A DNA stretch of 45,222 nt, taken from Lentisphaeria bacterium UBA1791 (GTDB lineage: Bacteria > Verrucomicrobiota > Lentisphaeria > Victivallales > Victivallaceae). Location: contig DCFZ01000022.1 of assembly GCA_002314455.1 (NCBI GenBank), positions 1 through 45,222 on the forward strand. The letters are read 5' to 3'. Each line of letters starts with the position of its first letter. Positions within the stretch are counted from its first letter, which is position 1. The position numbers were made by a program, and so were the translations under genes. Of this stretch, positions 15,145 through 25,288 are shown piece after piece. The notes under the pieces were generated by a model, which worked only from the letters and a program-made list of their open reading frames with translations, was not told the origin of the DNA and ran no database searches.

Positions 15145-16826
15145 GCGAATATCAGGTCATCGCCCGGAAATGGCGTCCCCAGAAATTTTCCGACGTGGTC
15201 GGGCAACAGCACGTTGTCAGGACCTTGTTGAATGCGATCATTTCCGGTCGTACCGCTCACGCGTATTTATTCGTCGGTTCGCGCGGCATCGGCAAAACGA
15301 CGCTCGCGCGCATTTTCGCCAAGGCGCTCAATTGCGAACACCCGGTCAACGGGGAACCCTGCTGTCAGTGCGCCAGCTGTCAGGCGGTCGCCGAGGAGCG
15401 CACGCTTGACATCATTGAGATCGACGCCGCCAGCCGCAACAGTGCCGCGGGCATGCGCGACCTCGCCGAAGAGGTGTTGACGCGCCCCGTCGGCGGGAAA
15501 TACAAGATCTACATCATCGACGAAGTCCATATGCTTTCCAACGCCGCGTGGAACGTTTTGCTGAAAACCGTCGAAGAGCCCCCTGCTCACGTTAAATTCA
15601 TCTTTGCGACGACGGAAGTTCACCTGGTTTTGCCGACTATTTTGTCGCGCTGTCAGCGTTTCGATCTGCAACCGATCCCGACGCGGCTGATCGCCGAACG
15701 GCTCAAGCTCATCTGCGAGACCGAAAAGATCGCAATCGACGCCGAAGCGCTCGGGGCGATCGCCCGCGCCGGCGAAGGCGGCATGCGCGACGCCCAGTCG
15801 CTGCTCGATCAAGTGATTGCATTCTTTGCCGATGGTTCGGGCAAGGCGATTACGGCGGATCAGGTGCGGTCGCTTTTCGGCTTGACCGACCGCAACGAAC
15901 TGGAAAGTCTGATCCGTGCGCTGTTGCTCAATCAGCCGGGCGAAATGATCCAGTTGATCAACCGTCAGAGCAAGCGCGGGAAAAATCTGGAAACGCTTTT
16001 TGAAGATCTTTTGGAAACGCTTCGCGCCATCCAGCTGTGCCAATTGTTGCGCAACCCGTCGGAAGTGCTCGACGAAAGCGACGAAATCATCGCGCGCGAT
16101 GCGGCGATCGCCAAGGCGGCGCCGGCGGAAGCGTTGCGCATTTTGCTCGAGATCCTCGCCCCCGTCGGCAGAGTGTTGCACGAAGCGGTCAACAAGCAGA
16201 TCTACCTTGAGACTTTGTTGCTCAAAGCGATGCACGAAGCGCATGCGGTGCGCATCGAAGATGTTTTGACGCGCCTCAATCAATTGCGCACGGCGGGGGA
16301 ATTGAAATTTCTCGATCAGCTCCCGACCGGCAAACCGGTTGCGCTGGCGGCATTCCCCGAGCCGTTGCCGGAAAAACCGCAAGTCAAGGAGCCGGAACTG
16401 CCGGTCATCCCCCCTGCCCCCGAAGTCGTTGTCGACGAGGAGCCGCAGGAGCACGTTGAAAGCGCCGCGCCGGTCGTCGAAACGCCGGTCGCGCCGGAAT
16501 CGCAGGAAGCGTGTATTCCTGAAGCGGAAGTTATTGCCGACGAAAAAGATACGGCATCAGCCGTCATCGAGGAAGTCCCCGTAGACGAGCTTCCCGACGA
16601 GGTGCCGCCCGCCCCGGTGCAAACGCAAGTTGAAAAAGCACTCCCCCCGCAGACGGATGAAAGTTCCGACCGGCTCGCGCCGCAGGAAAAATCCCGTCTG
16701 CGCCAGAGCGTGCTCTCGATCGATCCCGAGGCATTAAAAAAGGCGATGTCGGAACCCGACATCGCCGAAACGGCAGATCTTTTTGACGCCAAAGTGACCG
16801 ACGTTCACCGTCCGGTCGACCTTTAA
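15141..16826 (+). CDS. dnaX: DNA polymerase III subunit gamma/tau
   Basis: A 561-residue clamp-loader ATPase. Residues 1-365 are the AAA+ core: Walker A GSRGIGKTT (Lys52), zinc ligands at Cys65, Cys74, Cys77 and Cys80 in the usual spacing, Walker B with IIDEVHM near residue 130, and the SRC sensor near residue 170. A collar domain follows. Residues about 400-535 are a Pro/Glu/Val-rich, low-complexity acidic linker that replaces much of the tau extension known from E. coli. A short basic C-terminal tail may contact the polymerase. No frameshift signal for a gamma product is obvious. It overlaps rph by four bases and ends 6 bp from the convergent ABM gene. Confidence 0.96.
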   Translation: MSEYQVIARKWRPQKFSDVVGQQHVVRTLLNAIISGRTAHAYLFVGSRGIGKTTLARIFAKALNCEHPVNGEPCCQCASCQAVAEERTLDIIEIDAASRNSAAGMRDLAEEVLTRPVGGKYKIYIIDEVHMLSNAAWNVLLKTVEEPPAHVKFIFATTEVHLVLPTILSRCQRFDLQPIPTRLIAERLKLICETEKIAIDAEALGAIARAGEGGMRDAQSLLDQVIAFFADGSGKAITADQVRSLFGLTDRNELESLIRALLLNQPGEMIQLINRQSKRGKNLETLFEDLLETLRAIQLCQLLRNPSEVLDESDEIIARDAAIAKAAPAEALRILLEILAPVGRVLHEAVNKQIYLETLLLKAMHEAHAVRIEDVLTRLNQLRTAGELKFLDQLPTGKPVALAAFPEPLPEKPQVKEPELPVIPPAPEVVVDEEPQEHVESAAPVVETPVAPESQEACIPEAEVIADEKDTASAVIEEVPVDELPDEVPPAPVQTQVEKALPPQTDESSDRLAPQEKSRLRQSVLSIDPEALKKAMSEPDIAETADLFDAKVTDVHRPVDL

Positions 16827-16832
16827 GGGGCG

Positions 16833-17126
16833 TTACTTCAACTCCGCGCACATCGTGCCGCGGATCTCGTCGGCGAGCAAGCCCTCCTTGTCCGCAAGAA
16901 AGTCGATGAGATAGCGTTGCTGCATATGGTAATCCAACGCCGCCTGATTGCGCCATTGCTCGTAGATCATAAAAAGGTTGTCAACGCCGGTCGCCTCGTG
17001 CAGACGATAGCAGATGTTGCCCTCTTCCTGCCGCGTCTTGGCGGCAAGTGCGATCAGCGCCTGACGCAACGCTTCCTTTTTACCGGAAGCTGCGTAGATC
17101 GGGCAAAAATTTGAAAGTTCTTTCAT
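16833..17126 (-). CDS. ABM-domain (antibiotic biosynthesis monooxygenase-like) protein
   Basis: A 97-residue protein that is a single ABM/dimeric alpha-beta barrel domain: PIYAASGKKEALRQAL, then EEGNICYRLHEA and FMIYEQWRNQAALDYH, the characteristic strand order with the conserved E-x-W. Relatives such as YgiN are quinol monooxygenases, and others have unrelated activities. It is likely a cytoplasmic dimer. An AGGAG site sits just before the ATG, overlapping the end of the sigma factor gene 12 bp upstream, so it is probably co-transcribed with that gene. The link may be only positional. Confidence 0.85.
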   Translation of the reverse strand: MKELSNFCPIYAASGKKEALRQALIALAAKTRQEEGNICYRLHEATGVDNLFMIYEQWRNQAALDYHMQQRYLIDFLADKEGLLADEIRGTMCAELK

Positions 17127-17138
17127 TTTGTTATACTC

Positions 17139-19157
17139 CTAATCTTCCTGTTCACCGGTAAAGCCCGCTTCGTCCTGCAGCAGACGCTTCAATTTCGTCA
17201 ACGCCTGATTCTGGATCTGACGCACGCGCTCGCGGGTACGGCCGATTTCCTGACTGACCTCTTCCAGCGTCAGCGGGCGATTGCCGCGCAGACCGAAGCG
17301 CATTTCCAGAATTTTGCGTTCACGCTCTTCCAGTTTGTCGAGCAAGTCGAGCAAACGGAAAACCGATTCGACGTCGCCGATGATCTGATCGGGCGTCATC
17401 GCGTGGCGGTCGGGGATGATATCCTGAAATTCCCCCTCTTCGCCCTGCTGGATCGGGTCGTGCAGAGAAATCGTGCGCAGATCCGCCAGACGCAGTCCGG
17501 CGACGGTGCGTTCGCTGAAATCGAGGTGTTCCGCGATCTCGGCGTCGCTCGGCTCGCGACCGAGTTCCTCGGCGAGGCGCATGCGGACGGTCTTGATCTT
17601 GTTGATCTTGCCCGCGCTTTGCACGGGGATGCGGATCGTCCGGCTCTGGTTCGCCAGCGCGCGGCGCATGGACTGCTTGATCCACCAGGCGGCGTAACTG
17701 CTGAATTTCGCGCCCTTGGAAGGATCGAACTTTTCCACCGCGCGCATCAGACCGATGTTGCCCTCGCTGATGAGGTCGAGCAACGGCAACCCGAGTCCTT
17801 TGAAGTCGTGCGCGATCTTGACCACCAGACGCAAGTTCGCCTTGATCAGCGTCGTGCGCGCATCTTCGTGGCGGTCGTCGTCGCCGCCGTGGATGGCGTC
17901 GGCAAGCTCGGCTTCCTCTTTTTTATTGACCAGCGGGATCCGGGCGATCTCGCTCATATAGACTTTCATCGTGTCGTTTTTGGTGCCGAGCACTGCGCGC
18001 GCTTCCAAGGCGTTTTTGCGCGCGGAATCCTTTTCACGCTTGGTGCGGATGCGCGTCGTTTCTTCGGCGACCGCCTCTTTGTGATGGCGCGATTCGGCGG
18101 CATCTTCCACCGGCTCCAACCGCGGCACGAACTTGGTCGGCGCGGCAAAGACCTTTTTGATGACGAGCTTGCGGCGAAGCGTCGGCGCGGCGCTCACTTC
18201 CAGCTCGTCGTTTTCAAGTTCGACGTCATCGACATCGGCGACGGCGATATCGATCGCCTTGCCTTTTTTACCGCTTTTGACCGACTTTTTTTCTGCCGGA
18301 GCGGCCTTTTTTACCGGTTCCGCCTTGACCGCGGGCTTTTTCGCCTTTTCGGGCGCGCTTTTGGCGGGCTTTTCCGCCTTGACGGGAGCCGCCTTTTTCG
18401 CCACCGGCTTTGCCGCTTTTACCGGCACAGCTTTCTCAACTTTTTTCGCTGCCGGTTTTGCCGTTTTCGCAGGCGTAACTTTCTCAACCTTTTTCGCCAC
18501 CGGCTTTGCCACTTTGACCGGCACAGCTTTCTCAACCTTTTTCGCCACCGGCTTTGCCGCTTTGATCGGCACAGCTTTCTCAACCTTTTTGGGCGTCGGC
18601 TTTGCCGCTTTCACCGGCGCGTTTTTCCCGACTTTGGGTTGCACCGATTTTTTTTCATTCTTGTCAGGAGCGATTTTTTTCTCGCTCTTTTTTTCGGCTT
18701 TTTTCACAACAGCGGGAGCGGCAACGGCTTTTGCCGCCGCTTTTTTGACCGGCGTTGCCGCTTTGCTCTTAACGGGCGCGGCTTTTTTCGGCGTTGCCGC
18801 TTTCACTTCCTGCTTGGACGCCGTTTTTTTCTCGGCTTTCTTGGGCGCGACCGCCTTTGCCGACGATTTGACGGGAGCTTTCGGCGCTTCCTTTTTTACC
18901 GTTTTTTTCGCAACGGCAGGAACCGCTTTTTTGGGAGCCTGCTTGGCGGCGGCTTTGACCGTCGCTTTTTTGGGAGCAACGGGAGCGGCCTTGCCTTTGA
19001 CCGGCGTTGCCGCTTTTGCGTTCTTGACCGTTTTCACTTCCGCCTTGGGCGAAACTTTTTTCGCCGGAGCGGATTTTTCAACTTTCGCCGGAGCGGATTT
19101 TTTCGCCGCCGGCTTGACGACCTTGGGTTCTTCGACTTTTGCTTTCTTCGTTGCCAT
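17139..19157 (-). CDS. rpoD: Primary-type sigma-70 factor with a histone H1-like N-terminal tail
   Basis: A 672-residue sigma factor. Residues 1-300 are almost wholly Lys, Ala, Pro and Val, with S/TPVKK- and AKKVEK-type motifs as in histone H1 tails, including four to five 16-residue tandem repeats (185-264). An acidic patch (301-321) follows. The sigma part begins near residue 397: region 1.2 (MKVYMSEIARIPL), region 2 (about 434-504, with NLRLVVKIAHDF, DLISEGNIGLMRAVEKFD and SSYAAWWIKQSMRRA), region 3 (about 513-588) and region 4 (about 604-660, with RTRERVRQIQNQALTKL). Region 1.1 is absent and replaced by the tail. Quality of regions 2-4 suggests RpoD rather than an alternative factor, though an RpoS-type role is possible. 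The promoter is at 19295-19322, divergent from mfd. Confidence 0.9.
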   Translation of the reverse strand: MATKKAKVEEPKVVKPAAKKSAPAKVEKSAPAKKVSPKAEVKTVKNAKAATPVKGKAAPVAPKKATVKAAAKQAPKKAVPAVAKKTVKKEAPKAPVKSSAKAVAPKKAEKKTASKQEVKAATPKKAAPVKSKAATPVKKAAAKAVAAPAVVKKAEKKSEKKIAPDKNEKKSVQPKVGKNAPVKAAKPTPKKVEKAVPIKAAKPVAKKVEKAVPVKVAKPVAKKVEKVTPAKTAKPAAKKVEKAVPVKAAKPVAKKAAPVKAEKPAKSAPEKAKKPAVKAEPVKKAAPAEKKSVKSGKKGKAIDIAVADVDDVELENDELEVSAAPTLRRKLVIKKVFAAPTKFVPRLEPVEDAAESRHHKEAVAEETTRIRTKREKDSARKNALEARAVLGTKNDTMKVYMSEIARIPLVNKKEEAELADAIHGGDDDRHEDARTTLIKANLRLVVKIAHDFKGLGLPLLDLISEGNIGLMRAVEKFDPSKGAKFSSYAAWWIKQSMRRALANQSRTIRIPVQSAGKINKIKTVRMRLAEELGREPSDAEIAEHLDFSERTVAGLRLADLRTISLHDPIQQGEEGEFQDIIPDRHAMTPDQIIGDVESVFRLLDLLDKLEERERKILEMRFGLRGNRPLTLEEVSQEIGRTRERVRQIQNQALTKLKRLLQDEAGFTGEQED
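18414..18605 (-). repeat. 48-bp tandem repeats in the sigma factor tail
   Basis: Four units encode 16 residues each: AKPTPKKVEKAVPIKA, AKPVAKKVEKAVPVKV, AKPVAKKVEKVTPAKT and AKPAAKKVEKAVPVKA (residues 185-248). A fifth, degraded unit follows. The period is in frame, so unit number can vary without breaking the gene. Confidence 0.9.
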
Positions 19158-19274
19158 ATGCCCCCCCTATTGATTGTTTTTTTGCTTTTTAAGCAAGATT
19201 TTTCAATTTTTATTTTCAAAAAACACGTTCAGCGGTTATAATATATATGAAGCGATGCGCCCCCGGGACGTATT

Positions 19275-19302
19275 TTGATAATGCTTTAAATACCATTATA
19301 AA
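19275..19302 (+). promoter_or_regulatory. Promoter of mfd
   Basis: -35 TTGATA (19275-19280), 16-bp spacer, -10 TATAAA (19297-19302), about 24 bases before the mfd transcript's start codon. Its -10 overlaps that of the divergent sigma factor gene. A second weaker candidate is TTTCAA/TATAAT at 19214-19242. Confidence 0.6.
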
Positions 19303-19322
19303 ACAATTTCAGACTAAATCAA
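19295..19322 (-). promoter_or_regulatory. Promoter of the sigma factor gene
   Basis: Minus strand: -35 TTGATT (19317-19322), 16-bp spacer, -10 TATAAT (19295-19300). The transcript would have an untranslated leader of about 130 bases. Confidence 0.6.
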
Positions 19323-19332
19323 GTTTTTTTTG

Positions 19333-22569
<3,237 letters not shown>

Positions 22570-22669
22570 GATCCCCTCGCGGGAGGCGTCCGAAACGCCC
22601 GTTTCGCGGCATCGGCGCGCGCGCAGACGTTTTTCCGGCAAAACTTTTTTGATTTTGTGGCGAAAACAC

Positions 22670-22697
22670 TTGAAAAAACGATACTGCGTGCTATATT
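22670..22697 (+). promoter_or_regulatory. Promoter of the PVC small basic protein gene
   Basis: -35 TTGAAA (22670-22675), 16-bp spacer ending GTGC, -10 TATATT (22692-22697). The untranslated leader is about 46 bases. Confidence 0.75.
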
Positions 22698-22750
22698 ATA
22701 AGACAATTGGAGTGTTTTGAAAATCATTTTCATTATAAGGAAGCAATATT

Positions 22751-22906
22751 ATGTCTCAACATCCCTCTCTCCGTGTCGGCGGCAAGATCCGCAAAGTCCG
22801 CAACGTTATGAAGCGCTATGAGCGCATCAACGTCCTCCGCGCCGATGGTCGCATCGCCGAGGACAAGGTGCTCGGTCTGCCCAAGACCAAGCCGGTCGAA
22901 ATCTAA
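22751..22906 (+). CDS. PVC signature small basic protein
   Basis: A 51-residue, very basic protein: it opens MSQHPSLRVGGKIRKVRN, continues RYERINVLRADGR and ends GLPKTKPVEI. The opening, the RYER segment and the GLPKTKP ending match the small basic protein family (TIGR04137 type) described as a signature of the Planctomycetes-Verrucomicrobia-Chlamydiae superphylum. It resembles ribosomal proteins in size and charge, and nucleic acid binding is proposed for the family. The start has a good AAGGAAG site (22737-22743). The gene is monocistronic, with its own strong promoter and terminator, which suits high expression. It is the best taxonomic marker in this window. Confidence 0.9.
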   Translation: MSQHPSLRVGGKIRKVRNVMKRYERINVLRADGRIAEDKVLGLPKTKPVEI

Positions 22907-22923
22907 TTACACTTTCGCTTTTC

Positions 22924-22955
22924 GCGGTCATCGGAATTCGATGACCGCTTTTTTT
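22924..22955 (+). terminator. Rho-independent terminator
   Basis: A perfect 10-bp stem GCGGTCATCG/CGATGACCGC with a 5-base loop, followed by seven T. It ends the small basic protein transcript. Confidence 0.95.
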
Positions 22956-22973
22956 ATTGTCGGATCGCGGCAT

Positions 22974-23008
22974 AAAAAAAACTCCGGAAACGAAAACGGT
23001 TTCCGGAG
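22974..23008 (-). terminator. Rho-independent terminator of the TM2 gene
   Basis: A 10-bp stem CTCCGGAAAC/GTTTCCGGAG (22982-22991, 22999-23008) is followed on the minus strand by eight T. It lies about 80 bases after the TM2 gene stop. Confidence 0.9.
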
Positions 23009-23047
23009 CGTCGGCTGAAAAAATCAAGAAATAGCTTTTACCATTCC

Positions 23048-23080
23048 TCAAGTCGAGCCGGAAATTTCGGCTCGACTTGA
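23048..23080. other. 13-bp inverted repeat
   Basis: TCAAGTCGAGCCG and its exact complement are separated by 7 bases (GAAATTT). It lies in the 3' untranslated region of the TM2 gene, before the terminator. No T-run follows on either strand, so it is likelier a transcript-stabilising hairpin or processing site than a terminator. Confidence 0.75.
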
Positions 23081-23089
23081 ACCATTGAA

Positions 23090-23482
23090 TCAGCGAAAGA
23101 GAATTCCGTGCCCGTCGCTCTTGACGAACAGGATTTCCAACAGCAAGATCACCCCCCATCCGCCGAGGGTAAGCAGGCAGAGTATTCCCATTCCCGTACG
23201 TCCGGCGTAAAAGTCGTGAACGCCGAGCCACCCTAAAAAGATTGCCAGCAAAATGTACGTCAGACGGCTTTTTTGCGCAAAAGGCATCGCGCCCATACCG
23301 TTATTATTGTTATTATTGTTGTTGACGATGATGGGGCCATTGCTCTGCTGTGCGCGCTTCAGATTCTCGATTTCACGCATCGTGGAATCGAGAATTTCAC
23401 CGCAATGCTTGCATTTCTTGGCAACGACATTCACCTCTTCTCCGCAATAGGGGCACGCTTTGGTTTGAACGTTTTCTTCCAT
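23090..23482 (-). CDS. TM2-domain protein with zinc ribbon
   Basis: A 130-residue protein starting at the ATG at 23482, with AAGGAAAT upstream. Residues 10-28 form a zinc ribbon (CPYCGEEV, then CKHCGEIL). Residues about 33-46 look like a short coiled segment (MREIENLKRAQQ). A run of Asn (residues about 54-61) acts as a linker. The C-terminal half is a TM2 domain: AYILLAIFLGWLG-like first helix, the G-x-H-x-FYAGR turn, and the second helix (GWGVILLLEILF). TM2 proteins are two-helix membrane proteins of unknown function. Transcription could come from the strong minus-strand promoter at 23860-23888, by read-through of the intervening terminator. Confidence 0.88.
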   Translation of the reverse strand: MEENVQTKACPYCGEEVNVVAKKCKHCGEILDSTMREIENLKRAQQSNGPIIVNNNNNNNNGMGAMPFAQKSRLTYILLAIFLGWLGVHDFYAGRTGMGILCLLTLGGWGVILLLEILFVKSDGHGILFR

Positions 23483-23582
23483 AATGATTTCCTTGTATTG
23501 ATGTTTTTTTCTGCCGGGTTGAAATTTGATCTGATGTTTTCTTATTTCCAGAAAGAACGGCAGGGATTCCTTTCCGAACGAT

Positions 23583-23853
23583 AAAAAAACATACTGCCTG
23601 ACACCGCGCCATCGAAGGTACTTGCAAACCCGGAAGAACAGCGGCGCCAAACAGTATGTCCAAATGACGATACTTCACCCCATGGGGGATCATCACGGCA
23701 TATTGTTCGGTCGAAAACCATTTGTTCTTCCACAAAAAAGGTTGCAAGTTTTTCGATAGGAAAACGGTTGACGATGGATGATTTATTTATCGGGATCGAT
23801 CGATTATCCAGTTCCTTTCTGGTTGTGTAACGTCACCTCTTTTTAGGGTGATC
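23583..23853 (-). ncRNA. Candidate structured small RNA of about 270 nt, class unknown
   Basis: The minus strand has a near-perfect promoter (TTGACA, 17 bp, TAACTT, 23860-23888). About 260 bases later a terminator has stem ACATACTG/CAGTATGT (23589-23596, 23652-23659) and seven T. In between I find no convincing gene but several hairpins: ATCACC/GGTGAT-type near the 5' end, CCAG(AAAGGAA)CTGG next, and an inner GCGCCGC/GCGGTGT stem inside the terminator arm. It does not show the hallmarks of SRP RNA, RNase P RNA or tmRNA, and the 6S bubble is not evident. It could instead be an attenuated leader of the TM2 gene, which starts 100 bases further on. Confidence 0.5.
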
Positions 23854-23859
23854 TGCTAT

Positions 23860-23888
23860 AAGTTAGCACATAACCAGGCCTCTGTCAA
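23860..23888 (-). promoter_or_regulatory. Strong promoter of the candidate small RNA
   Basis: Minus strand: -35 TTGACA (23883-23888, consensus), 17-bp spacer ending TGTGC, -10 TAACTT (23860-23865). The extended -10 TG is present. Confidence 0.6.
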
Positions 23889-23964
23889 ATCGACTTTGCC
23901 GAAAAAAGCCACGCCGCCGCTCCTCCGGGCTTGCAAGTCCTTGTCGACCGACGGAATTTTCAGC

Positions 23965-23982
23965 TTACGTTACGCTTTTCAT
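23965..23982 (-). CDS. Minimal ORF (MKSVT) with a perfect ribosome binding site
   Basis: Five codons and a stop, preceded at exactly 8 bases by AAAGGAGG (23991-23998 on the plus strand as CCTCCTTT), the strongest ribosome binding site of the window. That site is one arm of the hairpin at 23991-24026. A frame shifted by one base continues for about 37 codons to a stop near 23860 (RKLKIPSVDKDLQ opening), so this may be a leader peptide, a frameshifted small gene, or a remnant. Confidence 0.3.
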   Translation of the reverse strand: MKSVT

Positions 23983-23990
23983 GACTGCAA

Positions 23991-24032
23991 CCTCCTTTGT
24001 TCTGCATTTAGTGCGCACAAGGGAGGCTTTTT
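23991..24032. promoter_or_regulatory. Hairpin: plus-strand terminator / minus-strand Shine-Dalgarno sequestration
   Basis: A 10-bp stem CCTCCTTTGT/ACAAGGGAGG with one G-U pair and an inner GCA/TGC pairing. On the plus strand it is followed by CTTTTT, as in a terminator. On the minus strand the same arm contains the AAAGGAGG site of the MKSVT ORF, which would be masked in the folded RNA. Confidence 0.5.
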
Positions 24033-24057
24033 CTTACACAAAAAAACAAGTTTTTGT

Positions 24058-24092
24058 AAAAAAAAAACGGCCGAAACTTATCGTTCCGACCG
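24058..24092 (-). terminator. Rho-independent terminator of the 24118 lipoprotein
   Basis: A 10-bp stem (CGGTCGGAAC/GTTTCGGCCG with two G-U pairs, 5-base loop) followed on the minus strand by ten T. It lies 25 bases after the stop codon. Confidence 0.9.
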
Positions 24093-24117
24093 CATAAAAA
24101 GCCCCAAAAAATACCGG

Positions 24118-24483
24118 TTATTTATTTTTCGAACCAGTAATTTTCCAATTTCCGTCGATTTTTTTAAGCTGAAGCGTACTGCCATCAAAATCTACCGTTG
24201 CACTGTCGCCATTGATTTTTTCATTTCCCGGCTTAGCAGCTTTGAAGTCGGAAATATCCTTACTCTTTTTGAGATCCTCATCTTTGACAAAAGTAATCAA
24301 TAATTCCGTAACCATGGATGCTTCGGCACCGCTGACATATTTCGTAGCTTCCGAATTATCGCCTTTCCCAACTGCCGCTTGCCATTTTTCGACAACTTTG
24401 GTCGGGGAATCTTTGCAACCGGCGCAGAGACCGAGAAGACCGACGAGGAGCATCGTCCACATCAACGTAAAACACTTCTTCAT
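24118..24483 (-). CDS. Small lipoprotein, DUF4878/NTF2-like
   Basis: A 121-residue lipoprotein (signal peptide with lipobox LCAGC, Cys23). It continues KDSPTKVVEKWQAAVGKGD, the opening helix of DUF4878-type domains, and ends with LQLKKIDGNWKITGS, the closing strands. It is a paralogue of the protein at 8879-9271. It is probably periplasmic and membrane-anchored, with unknown ligand. A strong terminator follows. A weak promoter (TTGCAT, 17 bp, TTAATG, 24527-24555, minus strand) can be proposed. It stands just upstream of the sigma/kinase operon but on the other strand. Confidence 0.72.
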   Translation of the reverse strand: MKKCFTLMWTMLLVGLLGLCAGCKDSPTKVVEKWQAAVGKGDNSEATKYVSGAEASMVTELLITFVKDEDLKKSKDISDFKAAKPGNEKINGDSATVDFDGSTLQLKKIDGNWKITGSKNK

Positions 24484-24653
24484 TTACCCAAACCTTTCTT
24501 TTTTACGACCGTCTCATGCAGTCTGTCATTAAGATAATAAAAAACTCAAATGCAAGTACGTTATTCAAAAAAAGCACTTTTTTATCGTAAGAAAAAAACT
24601 GGTCGGATTTTGAGTTTGGAACAAACATTTTGCAGTTTTCTCTCTTTTTCCAG

Positions 24654-24682
24654 TTGTTTTCACCGGCATCTGCATCTATTTT
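24654..24682 (+). promoter_or_regulatory. Promoter of the sigma/kinase operon
   Basis: -35 TTGTTT (24654-24659), 17-bp spacer, -10 TATTTT (24677-24682). It would give a short leader before the ATG at 24701. It is weaker than the window's consensus. Confidence 0.45.
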
Positions 24683-24700
24683 ATGAAAAAGGACAATGTC

Positions 24701-25288
24701 ATGGCTTATACGACCAACTATTCGCTGCTGGAAAAAATCCAGCGTCAGGATGAGATCTCGTGGCAGGAATTCTATCTGCGCTACGCCCCTTTCATCGCCG
24801 CCATCGCCCGCAAAAAAGGGCTCGACGCCGACGCCGCGCAGGAGATCATCCAGCTGACGATGACGGAAATCTTTCAAAAAAACATCCTTGCACAATACCG
24901 CCGCGACCTGGGAAAATTTCACGATTATCTTTCCGGAATCGTCCAGCACCGCGTCTACTCCTTTTTCCGCGAACGCAACAAACGTGTGCAATTCGACGAA
25001 AAAAACATCGGCGGCGACGACTGGGATGCTTTTTTCCGGCAGGAATACCTCACCTATCTGACGCAACTGATGCTTGATGCATTGCGCAACCGCGTCGCGG
25101 AAACGACTTTTGAAGCTTTTTATTTCACCGAGATCGAGCATCGAAGCGCCCAAGAGACGGCGGCGATGCTCGGCATTTCCACGATCAGCGTTTACACCAA
25201 CCGCAGTCGCTGTCTCAAGCATTTGAAACAACTGGCGCGCGAATTGCGGCAGAACAATCCCGAATTCCCCTACCCTTTCGGTGAATGA
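24701..25288 (+). CDS. ECF-type RNA polymerase sigma factor
   Basis: A 195-residue protein with only sigma regions 2 and 4. I use the ATG at 24701 because AAGGA lies 7 bases upstream; an ATG at 24683 overlaps the -10. Region 2 spans about residues 10-95 (WQEFYLRYAPFIAAIARKKG, then IIQLTMTEIFQ and FHDYLSGIVQHRVYSFF). Region 4 spans about 135-185 (RSAQETAAMLGISTISVYTNRSRC). It resembles the ECF factors of Planctomycetes and Verrucomicrobia that are linked to Ser/Thr kinases. No anti-sigma factor is nearby. Its stop overlaps the kinase start (ATGA), so the kinase may control it directly or through a shared partner. Confidence 0.85.
   Translation: MAYTTNYSLLEKIQRQDEISWQEFYLRYAPFIAAIARKKGLDADAAQEIIQLTMTEIFQKNILAQYRRDLGKFHDYLSGIVQHRVYSFFRERNKRVQFDEKNIGGDDWDAFFRQEYLTYLTQLMLDALRNRVAETTFEAFYFTEIEHRSAQETAAMLGISTISVYTNRSRCLKHLKQLARELRQNNPEFPYPFGE

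Noticed and set aside
17403..19241. Long open frames opposite the sigma factor gene (612 and 346 codons)
   Set aside because: They are the reverse reading of the Lys/Ala/Pro-rich tail; composition (Arg/Phe- or Ala/Phe-rich) is an artefact and there is no start signal.
23397..23747. A 116-codon minus-strand frame across the candidate RNA and the TM2 start
   Set aside because: It begins at TTG with no ribosome site, passes through the terminator hairpin and overlaps the TM2 gene in another frame.
23804..23880. Three-way-junction fold resembling a riboswitch aptamer or tRNA
   Set aside because: The fold includes the -35/-10 spacer of the minus-strand promoter, so only part would be transcribed; conserved bases of known riboswitches or tRNA arms are missing.
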